From the NCBI GenBank assembly GCA_030180135.1, contig CM058237.1, forward strand, positions 36,353,126 through 36,417,125: a stretch of DNA of 64,000 nt, read 5' to 3'. The stretch comes from Orychophragmus violaceus. Its lineage: Eukaryota; Streptophyta; Magnoliopsida; Brassicales; Brassicaceae. The notes beneath the pieces are model-generated. The model was not told the origin of the DNA. It saw only the letters and a program-made list of their open reading frames with translations, and did not search any database. Made by a program: the position numbers and the translations under genes. Of this stretch, positions 46,280-57,659 are shown piece after piece. Each line of letters opens with the position of its first letter. The first letter of the stretch is position 1.

Positions 46280-46469
46280 TATAAAGGATCTGGTGAATGT
46301 ATATTCGATATACATCTAAATGGCGAGTTTCTGAAGAAGTGTCGATCAACACAAAAGTTGCATCGATCGACACAGATCGCGGATGGCTTAATTAACTTCG
46401 GTTTAAATCTTGGTTAATTAGGTCGTGGTAAAAGTATACATATAAGATATGTGTGCGTGACTTTTACAG
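46280..46469 (+). repeat. LTR-like hairpin module inside pol of E
   Basis: About 190 bp: a perfect atgtatat-tcg-atatacat hairpin (46297-46315), then 23 bp, then a double palindrome (46339-46373), a ttaatt-rich part, and an inverted repeat gtaaaagt...acttttac. It has the same order and orientation as the middle of the B LTR. The B counterpart is 29719-29934. Confidence 0.78.
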
Positions 46470-47530
46470 AAAACTGAAGCCCGCAGATCCGATAGGATCC
46501 GTCACGAACCCGAGAAATATGGATTTCTCGTGACCAATTGCCGTGATCTGCTGATCATTGAAAGTGACGGGCCTGCGAATTTTGAAGAAGCAATGATGGG
46601 CCTTGACTCCGAAAGTGGCTGAAAGCCGCTGAATCCGAAATGGGATCCATGTCACAGAACCAAGTATGACTTGGGCTGATTTACCCGATGGTGTAGAAAC
46701 CATTGTGAGTAAATGGATTTTCAAGAAGAAAAGTTGACATGGATGGTTATATTCAGATGTACAAAGCTAGGTTGGTGGCAAAAGGTTTCAAGTAAATTCA
46801 TGGTATTAACTGTGAAGAAACCTAATCCCAGACACCGTGCTTATGTCCATTCGGATTCTCCTAGCAACCGCCACTCATAATGGTTATGAGATCTGGCAGA
46901 TGGATATGAAAACAGTTTTCCTTAATGGAATTCTGGAAAAAGGATGTGTACATGACACAACCTGAAGTTTTTCATTGATCCTAATGAAGCTAGGAAGATA
47001 TGCAAGCTTCATCAAACCATTTATGGATTGAAGCAAGCATCTCGGAGTTGAAATCTTCGTTTTGATAAAGCAGTCAAAAGGTTTGACTTCATCAGGAACG
47101 AAGAGGAACCGTATGTTTACAAGAGGACTAGTGGGAGCGCAATTTCATTTCTAGTATTGTATGTTGATAACATACTACTTCTCGGAAATGAAGTTCCGTT
47201 GTTTCAGTCTGTTAAGACTTGATTTGAAAGTTGTTTTTCGATAAAATTATGGGAGAAACCGTATACACTCTTGGAATAAGAATCTATAGAGATAGATTGG
47301 ATAAGCTAATTGGATTGTGTCAAGATACTTATAGTGATAAGGCCTTGCACATGTCCAATATGCAGAATTCCAAGAAGGGCTTCGTGCAAATGACTCTTGG
47401 TATTACTCTTAGCAAGACGCAGTGTCTTTCGACACACGCTGAGCAAGGGCGAATGAGGGTCAGGCTACTGCTAAAGGCATTAGATGTCTTAAGATGTGAT
47501 CTTAATTTTAGTGGGAGTCATTGTTATTAA

Positions 47531-48327
47531 TTTTAGTTATGATATGATGTTCGTATAAACATAATTTGATTATGTTATTGAAATCTGACATCTGTATTAT
47601 TTAATAATGGTTATTAAATAATAGTCCCAAAGTAATTTATGACATTTTATAGGTCATCAAGTATGTGACTTGATCATGAAACCCTATAGATAATAAATGA
47701 CATAAATTATGTTGGTCCCTGGTCGAGGTTGTTAAAGTGGGACATTAACAACCGCGTGAGACTAGTATGTGAGGTGACTGATGACTAAGTTTCATGGAGT
47801 CATTAATAAGAGTATTAAAGTCAATCACATAGATATGTGTTGGAGAACACAGGATCGGACATGACCCACTGATGAGAACTCTACGGGATAGTTATATAAG
47901 TGTCATGAGAGTTTTCATTACGACTATAGAGTATAGTCCTTAGACCTGAGTTCATCATGTTTTCTTACATGTGAATTGGTCCGCTTTAACCTTGTCAAAC
48001 GTCAGCCGTAACTGGTGATTATAAAGACATTGATTGGGCGCATCATGAAGCGTGTGAAGGAACAGGGATGGAACAAGATGGGATTTGTCCCTCCTATATA
48101 ACAGGAGATAAATATCTCAGGGCCCATCGAAGATTTAAATACTGAGAAATGTGTGGCCACACTCAAACGAGGTGATTGTCAGTCGTTTGTCTTGTCAGTA
48201 TAAATCGGAGTTCGATGAACATGATTTTGGCTTAATAAGGATGACACCGTTTCTTGTCTTATGCTAAGATCGAGATATAAAGACAAAGGGATTAAAGGAA
48301 TAGATGATTCCAGTACAAGTGGGAGAT
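47531..48327 (+). other. 3' non-coding internal region and polypurine tract of E
   Basis: No coding frame; matches B's 20145-20938 in reverse complement. Ends in caagtgggagat before the LTR. Confidence 0.8.
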
Positions 48328-48647
48328 TGTTGGGAATGTCCTGAAATCTATTGTACTTACTCTGAGTGTAAGTCGTATTGTCGAGATGAGACAATCATAT
48401 GACACTAGGCAGTCATAATGCTTTGCTAGAAGCCACTTATGATCAATGAGTTTAGAACTCATTGCTAGTGTTATATGATCCTACAGGGTCACACACCTAA
48501 GCAAATTGGATCAATGATATAATGGGTTTCATAATGTTTTATATATATGTTATATATATTATATAAGATATAATATATATATATATATATATATATACAC
48601 CTCACGTTTAAGACATGTCATATATATATTATATTATATAAGATATA

Positions 48648-48680
<33 letters not shown>

Positions 48681-49123
48681 CTCCACGTGAAAGTGTTAGG
48701 GCTTAGCCCATTAATTTTGTTAATGTGTGGATTAATGTCGGCAGTGTTATATGTATGTGAACATATATAATACGAAGGGGTGAAACAAGTTTTGGTTAAC
48801 CTAAAAAACTTGGGAAGCGAGCCGCATAAAGAAAAACGTGAGAGTTTATAAAACCCTATGACACGAATCGTTCGTGGAACAATTTTGAGATTAGATCTCA
48901 ACGGCACTAGCATCCCGATCCGATCTAGTTTGTGTGCGTGTGGATACCAGTAGAGGCGCAGCACTTGAGGCGCTTTAAGATCTCGATTATCTGAAAATCT
49001 TCCGCTGCTAATCACCAGGTAATTCTGAGATCCCTAGATTCAATTACATGAACCCTAGATCCTAGGCATGGAATTCAGACCAGGATTGCCTAATTGGATT
49101 AGGATCTGCTAGAAATTCCTTCA
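48328..49123 (+). repeat. 3' LTR of element E
   Basis: 796 bp, partner of 34329-35106, longer in the AT repeat. Ends CCTTCA, then gagcc. Confidence 0.95.
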
Positions 49124-49128
49124 GAGCC

Positions 49129-50145
49129 CTGGCCGTATGAATCAAGAGGCAAGGCTATTTCTGGCCAACGATGGCCACCGAATGCGAATCTTTTTCCAGC
49201 AAATGTGACAAATGCCAAAAGCATACCCCGATTATCCATCAGGCATCGGAGAAACTCTCCTCTATCTCATCGCCATACCCATTCATGCGATGGAGAATGG
49301 ACATCGTGGGACCTTTAGTTCCATCCGGCAAAAAGAAAGCTACACACCTATTGGTAATGACAGACTACTTCACTAAGTGGATCGAAGCAGAGTCATACCA
49401 AAAGATCAAAGACGTCCACGTTAAGGAGTTCGTCTGGCGAAACATCGTGTGCCGACACGGACTACCCCACGAGATCATCACCGATAACGGGTCACAATTC
49501 ATATCAAACGTGTTCAAGGAGTTCTGTAGAACCTGGAACATAAAGCTGACTTACTCAACGCTCGCTATCCTCAAGGAAATGGACTGGCAGAAGTAGCTAA
49601 TAAAGCAATCATGAACAACCTTAAGAAAAGACTCAATAAGTGCAAAACGAGCTGGAGCGATGAGCTCCCAGCCGTACTCTGGACTCACCGGACTACTCCT
49701 CGCAAATCCACCAGCGAAACTCCCTTTTCACTGGCTTACGGGATCGAGGCGGTAGTACCAGCCGAAATCCTTGTGTCAAGCATCCGCAAAGAAGAATGCC
49801 CACGATAAGAGGAACTTAACAATAAGATGATAACGGGCTAGCTCGATCTCGTCGACGAAAGGAGGAATCTCGCACTAGCTCGAATCCAGAACTACCAACA
49901 AGCTGCAGCTCGCTACTAAGATTCCAAGATCAAAACTCGAAGGTTTCAAGTAGGCGAGCTCGTCTTACAGAAAGTGTTCGACCATAAAAAGGAAGAACGC
50001 GCTGGAAAGTTAGGAGCAAAGTGGGAAGGTCCTTACCAGGTCACTGATGTTGTGAAGGACGGGGTCTACCGACTCAAATCGGTAAAAACCCAGAAGCCTG
50101 AACTACGACCTTGGAACATCATCAACCTCAAAAATTACTTTCACT
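49129..50145 (+). pseudogene. Integrase of element A
   Basis: Resumes after E: zinc finger CDKCQKH, MDIVGPLV, TDNGSQFIS. A 2-bp loss at about 49561 shifts the frame just before the GNGLAEVANK segment, which unlike A' keeps the catalytic Glu. A TAA replaces Gln at about 49806 and further stops follow. The C-terminal AKWEGPYQVTDVV is recognisable up to the FH end near 50145. Confidence 0.9.
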
Positions 50146-51248
50146 AAAAGTACATCAACATAATCGAACTACGAAATGGCTTGATCCCCTTAATAGGGTA
50201 CGTAGGCAGCTCGACTTCGAGCGCAGCCGCCCCCCAGCACATAGCTCTTACCGAGCTCGATAACTTCAAACAAAGTCATAATAGCTTATATTTGTGAAAT
50301 CAAAATAAGTCTCCCTACCAATGTCTCTTTCCGATTGCAAAAGTTAAGAGTCGTCGCGAAATATTTCGCCATTACATTCTGCAAAGCGATATGAAATTAT
50401 CTCTTCAAAAGTTAAAGTGATATGAAATTATCTCTTCAAAAGACAAGTGATATGAAATTATCCCTTCTCAGCGACCTGAAATGGCCTCTCATAAAATAAA
50501 GTGATACGAGCGAACTGAAATGCTCGCCCCTAAATCGAGCGAACTGAAATGATCGCCCAAAAATAAAGCGACCCAAAATGGTCCCTCCAAGCAGAACGAA
50601 CTGAAATGCTCGTCCCAAAACAAAGCGACCCAAAATGGTCCCTCGAAGCAGAACGAACTGAAATGGTCGTCCCAAATCAAGCGATCTGAAATGATCCCCC
50701 GAAAACATAAAATTCTTCCAACCTTATACAGTTCACAAGAATTGGGGGACTACCCCCTCCCTTTAAGAAAAAACAACGAGGTAGAGACAATCGCAAAACG
50801 ACCTCCGCGCACACTCAAAACGGATCTTTGTAAGTCTACTTCGATTTGTTCTTATACTTAGCAAATCTCGCTTCAATTCAACTTTAAGCTCGAACTTCGC
50901 GAAAGATTTGTACCTCGGACAACTCTTGGCGAAGAACTCGAGGTCAAGTACAGTTAACCTAGAAGTTTGACTGTACTCCCTAAGGCAATGCAAGACAAGT
51001 TATCTGCTCGACCTCTCTGAAGAGGTTCGAGCTGCCATCAACGATCAATTTTACGCTAAGGCGTTAAACAGTGCAATCTATGCTAAGGCACGAAAGATTC
51101 AAAAGCAATTCATAAAAAAATGGACACAATGTCCCCGAGATCGAACAAAAAGCCCACTAAGAGCAACACCAAAAACAAAAGCCCCCTTGGGCAACAAAGT
51201 CTGGAAAAAGAAACAAAAGCCCCTCGAGGCAGCCACGACTAAAATTTA
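50146..51248. repeat. Post-integrase region of A with degenerate minisatellite
   Basis: Repeat array at about 50380-50705 with the same units as A' 5275-5610, followed by about 500 bp non-coding ending at the antisense gene stop. Confidence 0.65.
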
Positions 51249-53684
51249 TTAGAACTGCTTGGAAGGAGAGGAAGCCTCGTCCTGATCCTCTGGCTGATCA
51301 CCGGCCGTCCCTCCCTCCTCGAGTCGACCCTCAGCCTCGTCACTAGCTCGCGAGCTGACTCCGGTTGGGAGATTCGACCCATACTGATCAAGACGAGTGG
51401 CCACCTGGTTTAGAGGGCGCGCCAAGATCACGGAATCGTCCGACATCACCGGAAAATTGAGCTTGCTAATGCTGAAGTCCGACAATGCTGCAGTGTCCAT
51501 CTCCTCCATATATAATCGCTTCTTCTCAGCCAAGTCCATCACCTCCTTGGTCAAATCCAATTCGCCAGAGGCGAACTCAGCGATAAGCGCGATATTGGCC
51601 AAGGCCTCTTGGAGCCTTATCTCAGCACTCACAACAACCTTCCTTTGGCTTTCCTTCGCCGCAATTCCCTCGAGAATCTTGAGGTATTCATCATTTAGCC
51701 CCTTCCTCGCCTCGTGGGCTGCCACCTTGATATCAAGTTCTCGGTCGGTGATAGCCTTGTCCAAATCATCCTAACATTGCGCAGCCCGCATATCCGCAAC
51801 CCGACCTACCTCAAAAGCGTTTTGACTCGCCTCCTCCGCGACAGAAACCCTAGCCAAGGCCTCCTGCAACTGCGTTTTCAGGTCACTAACTGTTTTCTCG
51901 ATGGTCTCGAACTCGCTCACCTGTGGTATTTCCCGCAGCTCACGCTCAGCCCTAGCCGCGAACTTGTTCGCGGCCTCCAAGGCCTACAAGGAAAATCAAA
52001 AAATTAAGCATGAAACAAGTCAAGAAAGCGAAGGAAGGAAATCATCACCTTCCCAGCAGCAGCCATCATCTCGGTGTAAGGATCACCGAGTACCATATCC
52101 CCAACAGCTGGGAGCTGAACGCATGCGGGCTTAAAATGCCTCAGCAGATAGGCAACACCCGTCGGGTCATCCGCAATCGGACATTCCTGCTGGTGCCTGA
52201 AGCGCCAGTTGAAAGATCCGGAGGCCAGAAGAGGCAGGCCTCGCCTCCACATTTTGGCTCGATCTTCTCGAGCTCACTTCCGCGTCAGTCCTTTGACGCT
52301 TCGCCTCCGGAGGAGGAGGACCGCCCCGACTCCGACCGTTCGATCCTCTCGAACCATTCGACTGGGAGTTGCGCAAAACAGGTTCTCCAGACGGGACCTG
52401 TGCTAATTCTCGACCGGTCGAAAGAGGAGGTAAATTCTCCACCTCCATGTTCACCTCTCCGGATCCTGTGGCCAGGGGGACCTGAACAGGGTTAGGAGGA
52501 GGGACTGAAGGAGGAGGAGGAGGCCCCTCGCCCATGGCAAAAAGAAGGGCGTTGCCCAAGTCGCCGGCCTTCATTTTCTTCGCAAGATCAACAGGATCCT
52601 TCCCGTTCCGACGGCTACTTGATTTTCGCGACATCTTTTCAAAAGAAGGGGTGCTGGCGGTAGAACTGTCGTCTGAAATAAGTCGATCTGCAGGTAAAAC
52701 GGACTCGAGTTAGCTCGACAAGTAAAAGACGTCTAGCATGGAAATCCTTAAACGAACCAACCAGAATACTTACTCTCTCCAGTCCGCTCGGTAATCTGAA
52801 GTGGAGCCTGAACGATTCCGGTCGAAGCAGGCTGGTGAGGGAGCAGCGACTCGTCTTGCGAAAGCCGAGATTGGTATGAAGAAGGTCGTCGGGCCGCGGG
52901 ACCTAGGGCAGCTCGGATTCGCGGGTCTAAGAAATTAGACCAGCGGATATCTCCTCTCTTGAGACGAGCTATCAAGCTCGATGTGATTGGGTTCAGAGAT
53001 AGTGACTCGGGAGCCTCTGCAAGAAAAACCAAAAAACAAAACTATTAACAAACGACTTAATGTCAACTAAGAACACCAAAGCGATCAGGGAAACCAGTAA
53101 ACCTTAAAAAGCTGACCGACACTAGCTGTCCAATTTGTCGGGATAACCGAATAATCGAAGCCCTCGACCGAGTGATGGTTGATCCTGAAGTAAAAATATT
53201 TACTCTTCCACACATCCCTCGTCGGGATCCCGTCGAGGATCTTCCCATGACGAGGAGAGAGGTACTAAGTCCCGGGGAAGCGAGTGTTATGTTTCACCGA
53301 ACAAACCCTCATCAACTCTTCAACCCCGAAATCGATGCCCTCCTCGACGGCTCTAACTCCTAGTCCGATAACGTACCGAATGAAATCCGGAGTCATCTGA
53401 TGAAAGGCCAGCTGAAGCTGAGCCAAAACCCTTGAGATAATGCGAGGGACTGGGAAAAACAATCCTCATTTATCGAAATAGGTATAAGAGGCACAGCAAT
53501 AGCCCTCGACGAGGGTTTCCGGTGACATTTTCGGAGATGGGATGATTATCTCCACCTCCGGTGGGATCCGACATTTCGTCCGCAACTTTTGTATGTGGTC
53601 CACGGTCAAACTGGACGGCGGATGGGGACCGAACGTTCCCACCGCCGCGTTCAAACTCGCCCTGACTGCATCTCTCCGAACCAT
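51249..53684 (-). pseudogene. Antisense spliced gene of the Tat element, copy 2
   Basis: ATG at 53684 (MVRRDAVRASLNAAVGTFG). Exon 1 runs to about 53120, exon 2 52774-53016, exon 3 52049-52687, exon 4 51249-51983. Exon 2 is 243 bp as in copy 1. Joins exon 2-3 (phase 1) and exon 3-4 (phase 0, 65-bp intron) preserve frame; the exon 1 donor is not certain. Domains as in copy 1: Transposase_28-like N-terminus, Pro/Ser/Arg-rich linker with PPPPPSVPPP, coiled-coil C-terminus. Stops: TGA for Cys near 53463, TAG near 53262, TAA near 51775. These differ from copy 1's lesions, so the ancestral gene was open. Role unknown. Confidence 0.68.
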
Positions 53685-54345
53685 AATGGTCGGTGTATTG
53701 AGAATTTCTTTCTTTTAAAAAAAAGAAAAAGAGGAAAGACGAAAATCCCTAAAGAGAAGAGTTTCGAAATAACAGCAAAAGGAACAAGAGCGAGAGGCAA
53801 AAATGATAGAATGAGGGAGAAGAAGTTACCTTGTCGACTTGTAGTGCGAGCAGTAATGGGAATCATGCTAGGTAACTTCCCCTTTTAAACTATCTCGTGC
53901 TCGAGATCTGTGGGATTTTTCGTATCCCGCAATCTCAACCGCTCAATTCAAAATTTGTGAATAATTACGAAAAGGATCGAGACAGTTGGGATCCTTTGAT
54001 CCCTTGTGATCTCGACCGTCGATATAAGGTCTAAGGGCAGGGATAAACGGCTGAAAAGATAGGTCACATCCGCACGAATCGAGGCCAATAAGATTTATCA
54101 AACTCAAGAGATCTCAGCCGTTGATGATCGACTAGACCAACAGTAGATCGTGTTACACTAGTTGTGACAATGAACGCGCCGCAAATAGATTGATCCGATC
54201 CACGCGCCCAATCCTAGCCATCCGATCAAAACAAGATCTGCGGATGGGGCAGAAATAGTCATTAGGTTTTCTCCAATACCTAAGACACGCGCGCATTTTC
54301 CCTAGAACGTACACCGCCCATTAACCTCGACTCGTCGAAACTAAT
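53685..54345. other. 3' region of A between antisense gene and polypurine tract
   Basis: Non-coding; upstream flank of the antisense gene. It includes 'aagaaaaagaggaaag' and a part (54150-54345) missing from A'. No convincing promoter elements. Confidence 0.5.
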
Positions 54346-54358
54346 GGGCTGGGGGGCT
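54346..54358 (+). other. Polypurine tract of element A
   Basis: gggctggggggct directly before the 3' LTR (tat then TGTTGG). Confidence 0.8.
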
Positions 54359-54360
54359 AT

Positions 54361-54898
54361 TGTTGGTACTGGATTTCCCTCTAGGAAATCCGGCCCATTA
54401 ACAGATAAAACAAAGGCTCATCGTTATGAGCCCACTTCAGTATCAAGACAGAGAGATCGACCGTTATTCTCTGTTGGGCCTATACGATTGACTTCTTGAC
54501 AAGGCCTAAGCAATGCCGAAGTGGGAAGCAATCGAGCTCGAGCTCAGCATGAGACGACGTGGAGATAGAGCAACCCGGTCTTCGTCAGTTCAACTGATCC
54601 ACGCAAATCTCGGAGATCGTTACGATGGCGAGGCCGAAATATCGGAACAAGGAGATCAAAGTCGAGAGTATTTAAAGGAGAAGTGGCGATTCATTCAAGA
54701 CATTCCAACCCTAGCTAAGAACACTTCGACTAGATAGCTCGACTAACATTTCTTTGTACTTTTTTTTCGATTGTGTTTGTTCTATCTCGACGATCAATCT
54801 CAATAAAGTCTTTGATTCATAGGAAATCTATACCATTTCAGTATACAAAAGTCCAAATCCACGAATAGAAATTCTTAGTGTGAATCTCAGATCTCACA
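54361..54898 (+). repeat. 3' LTR of element A
   Basis: 538 bp; TGTTGGTACTGG...CTCACA, followed by target duplication gtatt (54899-54903). Confidence 0.95.
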
Positions 54899-54903
54899 GT
54901 ATT

Positions 54904-55697
54904 GACCTTTTACATATTTGTGACAAAAAAGCAAAAATATGAAGAGGAGAAATGGGATCTTATGTTCTGCCAGAAGAGGAGAAATAGGATCTTATGTTCT
55001 GCCAGAGGAAGATTCGCGGAACTCTTCTTCACCACGTGGCAGCTTTTGTTCTTTTGACGCAATATGCCAAAACTATTAAACCGACTCCATCCGGTTTAGA
55101 GATTTAAATTAAAATTACGAACGAAACCAGTCATCTGTTGATTATGTTCAAATGTTATTTCTAGGGCTACTAATTCGATTATTACGGATCGGTTCGGTTA
55201 ATCGGTTATTGAAAATTATAATGAAATTAACCGAAATTTTTGGTTCGATTATTAGTTAATTCGGTTATTAGTATTAATAACCGAAATTAACCAAAGTGTT
55301 AGTTTTTTTTGTTTAAAGTCAGTTAAAAGCAGGGTATTTTTTTTATTCGAAAATTTTACTAAAATTTAGTTAAATTTGATATAATTTGGTTTAATCGAAA
55401 ATGTCAGTTAATCAATTAGTTAGGCCGAACCAATAACCAAATTTATTTTGGTTTCTTGTAGATCTGTTCAACTTGTAACCAAACCAGAATCAAAAACCGA
55501 AAAATTGGGTTTGGTTCGGTTACTTCGGTTCGGTTAAAGATACCAACCGTAGTTACTTAACATGATATCAAGAACTCTTTATTACCGGATCATATAAAAT
55601 GGTAAAGAAAAAGCAAATGTTGGAATAGAAATCATAAAACCAAAAGAAGATCAACTCTCCGTTAACGAAAAGTCTTAGGAATACTTCTGAACCGAGA
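54904..55697. other. Host intergenic DNA with small repeats
   Basis: A 32-bp direct tandem duplication lies at 54941-54972 and 54973-55004 (one difference). 55170-55560 is dominated by cggtta/ggttcggtt-type short repeats. No gene seen. Confidence 0.7.
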
Positions 55698-56080
55698 TCA
55701 GTTCGATTTGGAGAGTAGCAAGAGAAAGAAATCTCTATAGTTCCTTTTAATATTCTCTTGAATCGTTTGGGCCAAAGTCTCACCGTAGAGCTGATTATAC
55801 TCTTCTCTGATCTCCTTCATCTCATTATGATCCGCTCTCGTAACAAACACTCTTGTCAACCATTTCTTGGTACCCTTGTCCGCATCTTTGTTCAAGTACG
55901 CATTCAAAATCTAAAACCAAAGAAGATATACATTTTATTACTACAATCTTGCATACAACTAAGATTTACATGAAAGTAGATGTAACCATATAAGTAAGTT
56001 TATTACCTTGCTTAAATACACAGAGGGTTTGAGCAAACAAAGCAATGCGTCATTGAGGAACAACGTCCTTAATTCCCCGC
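55698..56080 (-). pseudogene. Annexin C-terminal fragment, annexin 4-like (two exons)
   Basis: Exon 55698-55910 encodes ILNAYLNKDADKGTKKWLTR, then VFVTRADHNEMKEI, LYGETLAQTIQ and a C-terminal LLLLSKSN with TGA. The preceding exon starts its recognisable part near 56080 (LRTLFLNDALLCLLKPSVYL) and ends with donor aag|gtaata at 56007. Together they match the last annexin repeat of Arabidopsis annexin 4 as I know it. The first three annexin repeats and the start are absent; upstream the sequence changes to an unrelated frame, so this is a gene fragment. Intron retained, so it was moved or truncated as DNA. Confidence 0.75.
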
Positions 56081-56386
56081 ACGGACTCTCGCAACATTTT
56101 GACCTTCCCTTTAAGGTCCTCCTCTTTGGATCTGGCCGCCCGCAACCGCTCCTCATAGGACCCTCTAAGACAGTTAAGATCGGCAAAGACCTGAAAAAAT
56201 AAAGCAACGTGAGAAAAGACACCCAGAATACTCACAAAACTAATGAACAAGACGTTCACCATCGCGAAATGCTGACTCATATCTTGCTGAAGTTGGGGCT
56301 CATGGATCTTGTCAACATGAGCCAAACCACGATGAGGCTCCAAACTCAAATACTGAAAGAAACTCGTACAAGAAAGCCTGTCGTCA
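56081..56386 (-). pseudogene. Fragment of an unidentified gene with a coiled coil, next to the annexin piece
   Basis: Minus strand. DLNCLRGSYEERLRAARSKE and DLKGKVKMLRESVRG read as a coiled coil. An upstream segment (PHRGLAHVDKIHEPQLQQDM) can join it by a GT..AG intron (about 56190-56260, acceptor ttttttcag). I do not recognise the parent. It is cut at 56387 by the LTR of element G. Confidence 0.4.
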
Positions 56387-57270
56387 TGATATATCATGGT
56401 TTTTCTAGGTTTTCAACCATGATATAGTTGTATATATTGAGTCTTTAACCTGGTTTTTCGAGTCTATTGAGTCTTCTACAGGCTTGCGTTTCGAGCAAAG
56501 AGTGGGATTATAGGACGTTTCTGGCGATCTGTGCAATGAACTGAAGTTGGAGTCTCGACCACGATTGGATGTCGACCGACATCACTTTAGTGTCGGTCGA
56601 CATTGAGGGCGACATGATTTATACGCTTGAGTTGAAGACATCATTTGAAGAATTGCAAAGTTGCCCAGAAGTTTTCTCTAATTCTAATCTAGCCCCAAAA
56701 CGTGTTTAGGAGTTTAATTAGGTTTTTCAGACTCAGTATCATCTTATATTGTTCTTACTTTGTTCTTGCTTTGGAGATTGAGAGATTTGGTGCCAAGGGG
56801 CTGTTCTTGCTACTTGTAACCTTTGAGAGAAGGATTTCGAACCCCTTTTGATCTATCTATTCAGTCTTTGGTTTTCTATTCAATGATGTGTTGTTTATCT
56901 GATAATATGTCTGAGTAGTAACCTAGTTAGATTTAGGAATTTTCATACGATTTTTATGCATGTTTAGATAACTGATTGACTAGGATTCTAAATATATTCG
57001 TTCATCACCTAAGTTGCGTTTAATAATGAATTCTGGACTGATCACCTAGGATTCAGATCTGAGACAATTAACTTAGCACGAGAGTGTGAGTTATAATCTG
57101 AATTAACTTAGTGTGAGCAAACTGACTAGATACAAAGATATTTAGTTTAGGAGAATTGTGAACCGAAGAACATGTTCCTAATACTTGTTTAGAACTCTAG
57201 GATCACAAAGAGATTTGGATCGCTAGGTTGCTAGATATAGAAATAATCTTAGCGAGAGTAGGATTGTTTA
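56387..57270 (+). repeat. 5' LTR of G, first part
   Basis: Starts TGATATATCATGG; a perfect 12-bp inverted repeat (tatatcatggtt / aaccatgatata) opens it. A double-palindrome unit lies at 56569-56603. Ends at the CACTA terminus. Confidence 0.85.
56569..56603. repeat. Double-palindrome unit in LTR of G
   Basis: atgtcgaccgacat (56569) and gtgtcggtcgacat (56590), 21 bp apart; ACC in site 1 is matched by GGT in site 2. Confidence 0.88.
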
Positions 57271-57659
57271 CACTACAAGAAATATGGGTATTGGTAGCAG
57301 GCCGTTGTAGCACTAATTCACGAACTGCTACCGAAAGTGCTAAAATCGGATCCAAACTCTATAGTAGCATTAAATCCGTGGTAAGAAAGAATTTCATTAA
57401 GCTGGAACCCGAATATGTTTTTCATAGCTGAAAATTCATTTTAGAGCCAAAACACTTGGCCAATTTTTTTGTTTTGGCGAAAACACTTTTTTATTTCGCC
57501 AAGTCATTTCCACACTTTTTATTCATAACCAACCCAAAAAAAATTCTTTTTTTTACTCCAACATCGCTCTCGTCACTCTTCTTCTCCGATCTTCTCCTCA
57601 CGTCTCCCATCTACTCCGACACTCCACACCCTCCTTCCCCTCGGCCTCCTCCTCCACCT

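Larger units (their letters stand above)
44837..47530 (+). pseudogene. Protease, integrase and RT remnant of E
   Basis: Frameshifted pol: protease FDTSYGTH after the shared one-base deletion; integrase TDVYGPMSTSARG (about 45510-45545); loss of about 35 bp near 45790 removing the catalytic Glu block; an inserted double palindrome at 45428-45462; an inserted LTR-like module at 46280-46469; RT with YVDN in place of YVDD (about 47160); and an RNase H deletion after 47450. B shares each lesion, so they predate both insertions. Confidence 0.88.
34329..49123 (+). mobile_element. Copia element E (gag-only type), containing element D
   Basis: LTRs 34329-35106 (778 bp) and 48328-49123 (796 bp) differ at about 5 sites plus AT-repeat length. 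Target duplication gagcc (34324-34328, 49124-49128). Primer site at 35108, polypurine tract before 48328. Without D it is about 7.1 kb. It belongs to the same family as B (same gag, same pol lesions) but has a different LTR middle. Confidence 0.95.
13713..54898 (+). mobile_element. Tat-type Ty3/Gypsy retrotransposon A with four nested Copia elements
   Basis: LTRs at 13713-14249 (537 bp) and 54361-54898 (538 bp) are flanked by the same 5 bp, gtatt (13708-13712 and 54899-54903). Order: LTR, primer site, gag, protease, RT, RNase H, archaeal-type RNase H, integrase, minisatellite, antisense spliced gene, polypurine tract, LTR. The archaeal-type RNase H and antisense gene place it in the Tat lineage. 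Its own length, without B and E and their duplications, is about 11.66 kb. Frameshifts and stops in gag, RT and integrase show it is non-functional. The LTRs differ at about 16 positions plus one indel by hand count, about 3%. Confidence 0.95.
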
